A stretch of DNA of 64,000 bases from Fulvia fulva (Eukaryota > Ascomycota > Dothideomycetes > Mycosphaerellales > Mycosphaerellaceae). The position numbers and the translations under genes are program-made. The notes below the pieces were generated by a model. It was not told the origin of the DNA. It made no database searches and worked only from the letters and a program-made list of their open reading frames with translations. The stretch spans positions 2,108,001-2,172,000 of the forward strand of contig NC_063016.1 in the NCBI RefSeq assembly GCF_020509005.1. Reading direction: 5' to 3'. The stretch's first letter is position 1. Every line of letters starts with the position of its first letter. This document shows positions 22,931 to 32,351 of the stretch, in pieces.

Positions 22931-25900
22931 TTAGCCCCCGCTCCTAGCCGGTCTCGTCGCGCTGCGTCGTGTCCTCTCTTCCTGCACTGCTCCTACTAGG
23001 CGGTACTGTTCTAGCCAGCCCTTCTCTAGTATCCAGTTCGTAATGCGCCGTAGGTCTTCAGCGTTGTTAAGAAGTGCCCCAATCGTCCGGTTCCTCGCCT
23101 TTACCATCCACTCCCCCCTTCCTAGCGACCACCTCGGACAGACGAGGAGTGCGTGCCGTACGTTCTGGGAGCGATAGCCGCAGGGGCAGCTAGTATTCGT
23201 GTATCCTGGGACCTTCCTCCATGATAGGTACCCCTGGAGGCCGATGTGTTCGCTTCGCAGTTGGGTTGCTATGCTACTCTGTGCCCTCGTAAGGCGGTAG
23301 TGGATGAGCTTCGGGGGGTGCTTGACCGCGGATTTTGTAGCTGACCATTCCTTAGGTTGTCCCGCTGGCTAAGGGCGTCCACTATGCCCTACAACCTGGT
23401 TGTTCTACCTCTCTTTCCATAGTTGCTCTACAAACGATTTCTCACCTTCCCATTGTGTTGCTAGCTGTTCGTCCCTTACCCGGTAGTTCGGCTCGTTTCC
23501 GGGTCGAATGCCCTTATGCGCTGGTACTGATTCGCGGGCCCTTACGACTGCACTGGCGATGACCTTCTGTACTGGGTACTGTGCCGACTTGCCTAAGTAG
23601 GAGGTCCGTAGTCCCTGGATGTATAGGTCGATCGGCGGTATAGCGGTCTCGTGCTCAAGCATCCTCGTTAGTGTCGACTTATATGCCCCGGTGACCTTCC
23701 TTAGGCATTGGTTTTGGATCTTCGCTAGCGGCGCGACGAGTCCCTTCGATAGGCAGGCCCTCTCGCCTAAGGACCACACTTGGCTGCTATAGGTAAGGAC
23801 TGGCCGTACAATAGCCGTATATAGAAGTCGTGACTGCCGGAAGTCCGCCCCCTATGTGGACGCAGTGAGCCTCTGGCATGATGCCATATTCTGTTCAGCT
23901 TTCCGTAATATTGCCTGTACGTGCTTCCTCCACCGTAGCGCCGGGTCCACCCATAGTCCGAGGATCCTGAGCTGATTTGCCGGGTTAGTCGTGTGCCCCT
24001 GTATCTGGATAGAAGCTTGCATATTGTGGAACCGTGGCCGGCGCGTAAAGTGTATCAGATTGTACTTTTCTGGGGCAAACCGAGCCCCGTGCCTCCTAGC
24101 CCAGTCCTCGCAGATCTTGTGCTTCTCTTCTAGTAGCCTACAGTCCTCCTCAGTCGAGGAAGACCACGCTAGGATGTTTGTGTCGTCTACGAAGCCGCTC
24201 GCAGCGGTGTTCTAGGATTCTAGGGCTGGGAGCAGCGTCGCTATAAAGAAGAGGAACAGAATAGGTGCTAGCGTTGAGCCTTGCGGGATTCCAGTGTGGA
24301 CTGCTTGAAATGGGCTTCTGTACTGGCCGACCAGGATCGACGTACTGCGGTTTTGGAGGTAGGACCGTACGAAGTTGACAAGCCACTCAGGGAGTCCTTT
24401 CGACCTTAGGATGTAGAGAAGCCGCGGGTGTGACACGTAGTCGAAGGCTCCCGATATGTCTAGGCTAAGTAAGGAAGCCACCTTGTCCCTATTCTTATAC
24501 CAGATGGCCTTTACCTGAGAGGTGATAAGTTCCATCGCGGATAGCGTCGATCGCTATAGGCGCGCACCCATATAGGTGTCCGGGAGTAGGGAGTGTTCCT
24601 CTACCGCCTCGGAGAGTCTCGTTGCAACCAGCTTCTCAAGCGCCTTCCCAAGAGTGTTAAGGAGCGCAATTGGGCGGTACGACTTCACCTGCGTATAGTC
24701 TTCCTTCTGCGGCTTGCGTAGGACCACTGTCGTCGATTGTTTAAAAGCTATCGGGTGGTATCCGGTCTGTAGGCAGGCGTTAAAGATCGCTGCAACTGCT
24801 GGGGCTAGTTGATCTCTACACTTCTTTAGTAGCTCGTTTGGGATCCCATCCGGCCCCGGGGCTTTCTTCGCCGGCAACTTCCTCAGCACAGCGGTAACTT
24901 CTCCCTCGGACACCTCCTGTTGGACCGCGATGCTAGGGGCTAGGGGAGTAGAGCTGTTTATGTCGCTTAGATCAGCCTCGACTGGGGGTGGGAAGAACTT
25001 GCTAGCCAGTAGACGCGCCTTGGCCTCGGGGTCGCTAACCGGGCCACTAGGCGATTGTAGCGCTGGGATAGAGAAGGAGGGGCCCTGTGTAGGGTCCTGT
25101 CGGGCCCATTTCGCTAGCTTCCACATCCTCTCTAGCTTGCCGGCGATTTCTTCCACTGTGGCCCTCCAGCCGACTGCTTTCTCCCTCCGTATTATGGCTT
25201 TCTTCTGTTGGCATGCCTCCCTGTATACGTTCCAGGCCTCCTCGCTATGGCTGCTCGTCCACACCCGGCGGGCTCTCCTTGCTTCTCTTACTACCGCAGT
25301 GCACTCCGGCGTCCAGTATGGTTTGGACCATGTCGTTGGTTAGGCAAGCGGAACGTGGAGTGAGGTCGCTTTTCTTATTTCGTCTGTCAACCCCTGGACT
25401 GCTTCGTCTATCTCGTCTTTACTGTTGTATTGCTGCTGCGCGATCTGGACTAGCCTCTTGGAGTCATCGAGGTACGCCTGGATGTTGGCCCAGTGGGCCT
25501 TTCCCCAGTTTGGCTTAGGGGTTCTCGCTGGTGTGCGTTGTATCTGTGTCGCAATAGAGGTCCTGACTGGCATGTGGTCTGACGACGCCTCGAGTTCATG
25601 TTCGATCCCACAGTAGGTTACCGTGTGGTAGTGGCTATCTGAGATCCAGGAGAGGTCGATCGTGCCTTGGAGTCCCCCTCTCTTCCAGGTGCCCAGGTCC
25701 TTCGGGGTATTGAGGGCAATTGCGTTGCTCGCCATCAAGTCGAGTACTTCGTCGGCTATAGGGTGCGGCTGCATAAGGCTTTCCCAGGAAGGGTGGTGTA
25801 TGTTGAAGTCTCCTACTACGATGTGGCACCCTTGTCTCTTGAGCGCACTGTCTAGGTGTCTGCAGACCCCTAGGTCGCGGCTAGACCTCGAGGCTGGCGG

Positions 25901-26248
25901 TTGCATGTATAGGTTGTGTATCCAGGTGCTGCCCACGTGGAGGGAGGTAATATCGCCCCCGCCTTCTTCGTCTGCGTAGTACACTACCTCCCAGTCGGAT
26001 TCTAGTATGTCCTTGCTGACATAGAAGCACGTGCGGGGTCTGCCGTCGCCTCGTAGGCATGTCGTGTAGCCTGGTGACTTGCAGGTCGTTGGTCTCTTAT
26101 AGTGCGGGTTAATCCATAGCTCCTGGATTGCAAGGACGTAGTGGACGCGCGGGTCCGCCTCGTGTAGGAAATGGTTCTGGACTATATCCTTGCTATGGTT
26201 GACGTCATACTGGATGATGCTAAGCGTGTCGAGGCTAGTCATCGGCAT
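22931..26248 (-). pseudogene. LINE-A copy 2 ORF2: endonuclease and reverse transcriptase, six in-frame stops
   Basis: One frame of 1,105 codons runs from the ATG at 26248-26246 to a TAA at 22931-22933, with no frameshift. It has six internal stops: 25340-25342 (TAA), 24554-24556, 24212-24214, 23852-23854, 23405-23407 and 23369-23371 (TAG). Each is explained by CAA/CAG or TGG. Endonuclease: IQELWINP, VVGDFNIHHPSWE and SDHMPV. RT: KKAPGPDGIPNELLK, RPIALLNTLGKALEK, LDISGAFDYV, GIPQGSTLAPILF and GFVDDTNILAW (catalytic FVDD at about 24182-24196). A C-terminal zinc-like CPCG...RHALLVC motif lies near 23190-23140. No RNase H follows. ORF2 overlaps the ORF1 stop. Confidence 0.88.
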
Positions 26249-27512
26249 CGACAATCATTTCCTCTATATCGTCCTGTGTCCTACTGCCCTGTGCGTCCTG
26301 GTCTACGCCTATCGGCTGTGTACTAAAGGGGAGCCGGGCCTGGTTAGATTCCCTCGCCGCAGCTAGCAGAGCACGTGGCCTCCCGTACGCCCTAGGCTGC
26401 GCATCCTTTACATCGTTCTCGGCCCTAGGGCGCTTGTGCCCGACCGCCGCTAGTTGGTTCCGGTGTGGGCTAGCCTTACGGTCGCCGTAGAATCTTGGGG
26501 CGACGGTTCTGTTTGTGATTGCCTTGTTTTTCGCTAGTTTCCGCTGTGGGCATTCCGCACTATACGATAGGTGGTGCCCCGGACAGTTCGCGCACCGTCT
26601 CGTAGTCGATGTACAGTCCCTAGACATATAGTCTCCTGCACAGTTCGAGCAGGCCTGCTTGTTTGTGCACGTGTAGGTTTGGTGTCTATACTGTTGGCAT
26701 TTGAAGCATTGGAGGACACGAAAGGATAAGGAGTGCTTTTCTACTGTCTTGAGGCTGTATTGCTAGACCAGGCCTTGTTCTATCGCTAGATCCGCCGCTT
26801 TCGCGTCTTGTAGCCATACTATTAGCGCCGAGGCCTTCTTGCCTTCTGGCCATTTCCTATGGAGCCAAGTCGCCTTCTGGATTGGAGAGTTAAGAGTGAC
26901 CGGGTTGTCCTCTTGGAGAGCGCGTAGGTGACCCTGGTTAGTTAGGTCAAACTCCTTAGGCATGTCGTGGACTAGGATCGTGAATTGTTTCGTTAAGACC
27001 TTCGCTGATACCGCAACCTTAGATGCCCACTGTGGCTGTGCCTCTAGGTGCCTCCTAGCAGTAGCAGAGCTAGTATAGATCTGTAGGGTGCCGTTAGACT
27101 GTTGGTTCACTACGACCACCCCTGGTTGGTTAATTCGTTAGGCGAGCTCCTTGTTCGATAGCTTCGCAACTTCGGCCTGGTCTTCCTTTGCTACAATGCG
27201 GATCGTAACTGCATCGTGCGTTGGGCGGGGGCCTGGTATCGATGCCGCGACCGATGCCCAGCTATAGGGGTGTTGATTCCGGGTGGCCTTGCTAATCGCC
27301 TAGGACGTCGTCCTCATTTCTTGTTGCCCTCGGTGATACGACAGTACAAGCGCCGTGCGTAGCTGAGTGATCATTACCTGTAGAGACCGGTAAGGGAGCT
27401 GATCGTTAGTTTCTATGCTTTTTGCGTCCTCTATAAGTTGCTGCTAGTTGTCTTAGGGGGGCTTCGCCTGTAGGGCCGTAGGCGCCGTTAGTACCGTAGC
27501 CTAGGCTACCAT
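26235..27512 (-). pseudogene. LINE-A copy 2 ORF1: Gag-like RNA-binding protein with zinc knuckles
   Basis: A 425-codon frame runs from the ATG at 27512-27510 to the TAG at 26235-26237. It has internal stops of the Trp/Gln-to-TAG/TAA kind, for example 26763-26765 (GLVW to GLV stop). The N-terminal half carries an RRM-like or charged region (TKQFTILVHDMPKEF). Three Cys-rich knuckles follow near 26720-26550. The first is intact (CFKCQQYRHQTYTC, C-x2-C-x4-H-x4-C). The second has Tyr where His is expected (CSNCAGDYMSRDC), as CAT to TAT would give. The third is CANCPGHHLSYSAEC. The role in the family is to coat LINE RNA. It overlaps ORF2 by 14 bp, a compact I-type arrangement. Confidence 0.82.
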
Positions 27513-27701
27513 TGCCTAGGAGTTGCCTAATGTAGCTAGGCACCTCCGCGGCGTTTGGAGCTGAAGAAACAGGGTGAAGAGAGCTTCAAGCTGTCCAGAT
27601 TGAATGGGGTAGAACTCCCTCAGTCCTAGGGGCAGTGGCCTGCTTTTTATATCGTTGGAATGGCCTTGATAAGAGCTTTCGAATGTGTCGTGTTTTGGCG
27701 C

Positions 27702-27753
27702 AGAGATCGATGATTCCGTCAATGATCCGTCCCAAGCTATCTCAGCTCTAATC
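27702..27753 (-). other. 52-bp unshared 5' extension of LINE-A copy 2
   Basis: All LINE-A copies with a 5' end share sequence up to about GGCGC(C)AAAACACG (27701 here, 44225, 32352, 55468). Copy 2 alone has 52 more bases before its target duplication. They keep CA and TG, so they arrived with the LINE rather than belonging to gypsy-3. They could be the true full 5' end or a template-switch addition. Confidence 0.6.
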
Positions 27754-27767
27754 TTTATACCTTTATA
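27754..27767 (+). repeat. Target-site duplication of LINE-A copy 2, right
   Basis: tttatacctttata; see the left partner at 22741-22754 (13 of 14 identical). Confidence 0.85.
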
Positions 27768-29260
27768 GTAGAACTCGGACTTATCGATATTAATAGTAAG
27801 CCCGGTATCTCGTAGCTTAATTAATACCTTTCGTACGTGTTCGACGTGTTCCTCTAGAGTGTCGCTAAAGATAAGGACGCTATCTAGATATACTGACATA
27901 AAGTCATCTAGATGTTTCTATAGAACCTTATAGATATATAACTAAAAGGGTCCGGGTCCGTTATAGAGGCCGAACGGTAATACGAGGTATTCGTATATAC
28001 CGTAGCGTATTACGAAAGCTATTAGCTACTCGTGCCCTTCCGCGATACGTAACTTATTAAAGGCTACTATAATATCTAGTTTCGTAAAGTACTTCTTTCC
28101 GTATATACGGTTAAGCGTTTCCTATATTAATAGAATAGGATAGCGATTCTTAATAGTAATAGCGTTTAGGCTACGGTAGTTAATATATACTCGTAGCCCT
28201 CCTCTAGGCTTTCTTACTACTAATACCGGTGCCGGTAACTAGCTTGTTCTCTAACCGGCCTTACGTACCTTACCTTCTAAAGTCTATTCGAGTAACTATT
28301 TCTTAACGGCTTTATTCTCCTTCTCGGCTAGTCCGTATAGCTTTCGACATAGCGGTTCTTAAGGTTTACCGGGTTTAATATAAATCTCGTTATTAATACC
28401 TAGTCGGTAAGGTAGGAGTTCCTTATAGTCCTTTACTAAGAAAGTATCTATAATGTCGTAGTATATAGGCGGGAGCTTCTCTTTAGGATTGTAGTTAAAC
28501 TGCTTATTTAAGAACTGATCTAGGTCATTAGCTACTATCGCGCTTAGTTTAAGGCTATTATTGTTATTGTCGTTATCCTCGCGCTCCGTAGGTATAATAT
28601 AGAAGTACTCGGCCCTAGGCCGGTACGCGTATATCTCCTATACGCGCTACGAGACTTCCTAGTAATCCACCTCTTTATCTACCTCTAGAGCGGACATATT
28701 TAGCTCCGCCCCTCCGGCTATAAATCCTACTAATTTGCTAGTAAAGGGCTTTAGTCTATATTTCGTTTACTAGGTTCTACCGATATAGTTTAGAGATTAT
28801 ACTATTATCGATGTCTTGTTATATAGATAGTGACCAAAGTAGTATTTAGATCTAAACGCTACCTAGCTAGTTTCCTAGAAGATGTTCGGGTTGTACGCGG
28901 AGAGCTACGGTAGTCTAAAGACGATATCGTATTCGAGGTCGGTAACGTAGTATAGTATTTGCTCGTAATAACCGCCGATAACTATGTCTTTAAGGGCTAT
29001 ATATATAATCTGACGCGCTATAGCCGATCTATCTCCTAGTATTAATCGTCTATTCTTCGTTAAAGGGATTAAGGGGGTTATATACTTACGTATAAATTTC
29101 TAATTAAGAAAGAGAGAGGTAGAGGTAGAACCTATAAAGCCGCGAGCCTTTTTATGTTATATTATTACGAGTAATACTATATAAGGGTGTATAGCTAGTT
29201 ATTATTTATCTAGTATATATACCGATATCTTAAGCTCCTTGCTATAGTCCGTCTCTTATA
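27768..29260 (-). pseudogene. Gypsy-3 protease and first half of RT
   Basis: Reading leftward from 29260: protease (KFIRKY and LIPLTKNRRLILGDRSAI near 29080-29020, then YYVTDLEYDIVF near 28930). A linker follows, then RT ([20 protein letters not shown] near 28200-28140). YLDS replaces the catalytic YLDD near 27880, followed by VLIFSDTLEEHVEHVRKVL. The last part is stop-free from 27899 because it joins the unRIPed LINE. It duplicates 19262-20441 in inverted orientation over 28103-29282. Confidence 0.78.
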
Positions 29261-31450
29261 TTCTATATCTTTTAATCTTATGCTCTTTCTGTCTTAGAAA
29301 GTTCGGTTACTAACCGCTATCTACTATACTTAATTAGCGGTCGTACTATTTCCCTATTACTATAGGTCGGTAGTAAGGGAGCTAAGGTTCGGATTAGCGT
29401 TTACGTTATTTCGTAGACGTAGAGGGCAGTAGTCGCCGTCGTAAATATATATCGGGCATTTAGGGTTCGTTAATACGTACGAGCCTATACGGTAGTAGTA
29501 GTACTTACCCTACTTCTTAAGGTCCTCCCGCTACTTACGGTTTAATAAAGGTAGGTTCTATAAGTGAACCGGTAGGTCCTCCTTCTTCTTCGTACCTACG
29601 TATTATAGTAGTCGCTAGACGATTATAGCGGTCGTACTAGTAGCTACGGCGCCTACGGTATTACTACTGCCCTATACGCCGTTATTATTCGAATTGGGGT
29701 TACTACGTAGGCGCTCCTTCTATAGATACGGTCGGTCGGTCTCGTAGAAGCTCTTATCTAATACCGTATATTCCTTAATAATATCCTATATGTCGTATAA
29801 GCGTCTATCTACTTCCCTATCGCCGAAAGTCTTAATAAAGTACTTACGGTTTAGGCGGTTACGAAATAGTATTAGCTTAGTCTTGTCGGTCTACTCTATC
29901 TAAGTACGTAGCTTCGAGTAGCGAGCGTAGAAGGTAATAAAGGTCTCGCCCTACTCCTACTTATAGGTAGCAATATTAACTATAGCCTTAGTTCCTTCGT
30001 TATAGGTGCCGTACTAGCGCGTTATCTAATCTAGTAGTTCTTTACTAGTCTTAAACTCGTTAAATAATTGTTGTCTAGGTACGGAGATCCTCGGCTTAAT
30101 ACTTCTCTAAGGGTCACCCTATATCTATCTATATATAGAACGTAGGCCGTCTACCTCGGAGCGAAAAGTAATTATAGTTAGCTTAAGAAGTAAGCTACTA
30201 TACTAACTGTCGAAGTTAGGGTCGTTATCGTTCTTAAAGTACTTCGGGTTAGGTACGCCCTTACTAACCTCGATACCGCGTATTAGAGTACGGTTAATAG
30301 TAAATAGGCGTTCTAAAAGTTCGGTTAGGGGAGTCTATATACGGGTATTACGCGCTCGAGAGTCGCGACCATTATTATTATTAGATCGTAGACGGTTTCT
30401 ATTACGTCCTCGGTCGTTATTACTATTACCGTAATTATTATCGTTACTACCGCCTCCGCCGCCGCCGCCTCTACTAGTAGCTTTACGATACTTACGTATT
30501 AGCTACTTAAGTAAAGTCTCGCGCGGAGGTAAGTAGGAGGGTCGGCGACTAGAGCGGCCCTTACCTCTATTCTATATAGTGTCTTTAGTAGCTTAGAGTC
30601 GAGTCTTTAGATCGTTAACCTCCTTCTATAGAGCCTAGTTCTTAGCTTCGGCATCCTATATCTTCTTCTTCTCCTCTTATAGCTTTACTAGGTTATAATC
30701 CTTCTTACTCTTTAGGTCTATAGCTATCTTCTATATTATAGCCTCCTCGCTTTGTAGCATCTTATAGATGCGGTTATACTCGGTATATAGCGTAGTATAC
30801 TAGGTGTTCTAGAGGTTATTAGCTCGCTCTATTATATCGAGTTGTCTACCTTTAGTAATCGCTATATTTACTACCTATAGTACGGAGTCGTAGGTAGTCT
30901 TCGGGTACTAGGATACGAGGGTCGTAAGTTTGTCTAGTATAACATTCTAGTATTTAGATACGAGAATGTACTCTACCTCGTCGAGTAATAGGTATACCTC
31001 GCCTAGGTTACTACCTAGGTTCTCTTCGAGCGTAAACTCGAACAGTTCTATAAAGTCAATCTTACTACCTTCTTCTCGCTCGAAGGCTTTCTAGTAAGCT
31101 TTATTATTGTCCTATTATAGCGCGATACCGGTGTCTACTATAACCCGCCGGTTATCGTCCTATATCTAACTCCGAGGAAAAGAGGAGAGGTCGGGGAAAA
31201 GAGATATACGCTACTTACCTTTACCCTTAGGCTTTAGTAGTAGTAGTAGACCGCCGTTTGTCTATAAAGTTATATTATCTAGGTTCGGGGGAGGCGTAAC
31301 GATGCCTGTTTCCTAACTGTCTACGAGCGCGCGACTACCTACTAATAATGTCGCCGCGTTACGTTCTCTAGGCATTTACGCGCTATACGCCTTACCGTGT
31401 TCTATGTTCTAATACGACTCTACGCGTTCTTCGAGTTCTATAGTTCTGTC
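29261..31450 (-). pseudogene. Gypsy-3 gag remnant
   Basis: The minus-strand frame is heavily stopped. It shows an N-terminal region near 31330-31100, charged helical sequence near 30960-30600, and a low-complexity Gly then Asn/Arg-rich tract (30360-30470). A capsid-like domain lies near 30300-29700. A degraded knuckle region sits near 29520-29430, with Tyr at presumptive Cys positions. Nothing here can be translated at length. Confidence 0.6.
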
Positions 31451-31501
31451 TATTCCTATTATTACGCGTCCCTTACCTAGATCCGCAATCTAGGTAGGGT
31501 A

Positions 31502-31562
31502 GTAGAACAAACTATAAGGGCGCGTATACTATAGGGTCCGAATAAGAGAGTTATTGTTCTAC
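31502..31562 (-). promoter_or_regulatory. Gypsy-3 self-primer pair: LTR segment 31554-31562 and PBS 31502-31510
   Basis: On the minus strand GTAGAACAA (31562 to 31554) is perfectly complementary to TTGTTCTAC (31510 to 31502), which starts two bases inside the LTR end. A TTTATAA box (about 31605-31598, minus) lies about 38 nt upstream of the LTR segment. This is the same geometry as in gypsy-2, -5 and -6. Confidence 0.55.
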
Positions 31563-31696
31563 GAAGCTACAAAAGAGGAGCGCGAGGCGCGGCGAAGTTA
31601 TAAAGTAAAGCTAAGCCGCGCTAACCCGATATAGAAGGTCCGCGGCTTACCCGGGCCGACGTAGCTATAGTAAGGGGTCGTGGGCTACCCGTAATA
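31513..31696 (-). repeat. Gypsy-3 5' LTR
   Basis: On the minus strand it runs from TATTACGGGTAG (TG to TA at the terminus) at 31696 to CCCTTATA (CA to TA) at 31513, 184 bp. Boundaries are inferred from the switch out of gypsy-4 RT at 31697 and from the position of the self-primer, since the partner LTR is missing. Confidence 0.5.
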
Positions 31697-31701
31697 AACT
31701 A

Positions 31702-32351
31702 CGTACTTAAACTACCTATATCTAGTAGTAAAGGCCGTTTTCTACTCGTCTCCTACTTTAATACGGATACGATTAAACGTAGCGATAATATCTAGCTTAG
31801 TGAACTATTACGCGCTAGTAATACGATCTAAGGTCTCTTAAAATAGTAGAATTAGGTAGCGACTCTTCGTCGTAAGCGCCTTTAGGGCTCTATAGTCTAC
31901 GTATACTTATAGCCCTCTACCCGGCTTTTTAACTATTAGAATAGGTACTACTACTAGTAATACGCTTCTCTAAATAAAGCCTTTCTTAAGTTAGTCGTCG
32001 ATCTACTTCTTAATCACCTCGTTTTCTCGTATAGAGAAGGAGTATCGTCTTTAAAATAGCGGTGTCTAACTATTCTTTAGCTTAATCTTATAGTCTACGC
32101 TAGGCCGTCGTAGAAGGACCTTATCTACTTCCTTACGGCTAAATAGCCTAGCCATTTCTCTAAACTCTACTAGTAACAGAGGGATAGGATCCTAGTCTTT
32201 ATCCTTACCGTTTATAAAACGTTAATAGTCGTTAGCTAATATAGTAGAGGCGTTAAGTTACCGCTAGGTATAGTTACCCTAGGGCTTCTCCTATCTATCT
32301 ATATTTTCTTAAGTAGATATTTCCCGGAGACGGGCTATAAACCTCGAAAGT
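31702..32351 (-). pseudogene. Gypsy-4 fragment: N-terminal half of a reverse transcriptase
   Basis: Reading leftward from about 32060: [77 protein letters not shown] and KTAFTTRYR. These are the conserved first RT blocks of Ty3/gypsy. The fragment resembles gypsy-1 RT but is distinct in sequence. It is cut at 31697 by the gypsy-3 LTR and at 32352 by the LINE-A 5' end. Bases 32080-32351 show upstream pol sequence without a clear motif. RIPed throughout. Confidence 0.7.

Larger units (their letters stand above)
22755..27753 (-). mobile_element. LINE-A copy 2: full-length, lightly mutated non-LTR retrotransposon (I/Tad-like)
   Basis: This 4,999-bp minus-strand element lies in the gypsy-3 RT. 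It has two overlapping ORFs: ORF1 with zinc knuckles, and ORF2 with apurinic-type endonuclease, RT and a C-terminal Cys/His motif. It ends in a short (ATCT)-like tail (22755-22769) and is flanked by 14-bp target duplications. CA and TG are retained at most positions, so it escaped most of the RIP that saturated its host and its four sister copies. The domain set and lack of an RNase H fit the I/Tad group of fungal LINEs. Bases 27513-27753 are 5' leader. Confidence 0.9.
20442..31696 (-). mobile_element. Gypsy-3: RIPed Ty3/gypsy element, 3' end missing, split by LINE-A copy 2
   Basis: On the minus strand from 31696 downward: 5' LTR (31696-31513), leader, gag, protease and first half of RT (to 27768). 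LINE-A copy 2 then intervenes (22755-27753). RT end, RNase H and integrase follow down to 20442. The 3' LTR is absent because the element ends against the plus-strand gypsy-3 fragment. Strong CA/TG depletion contrasts sharply with the LINE inside it. A target base run, aacta, adjoins the 5' LTR at 31697-31701. Confidence 0.82.
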
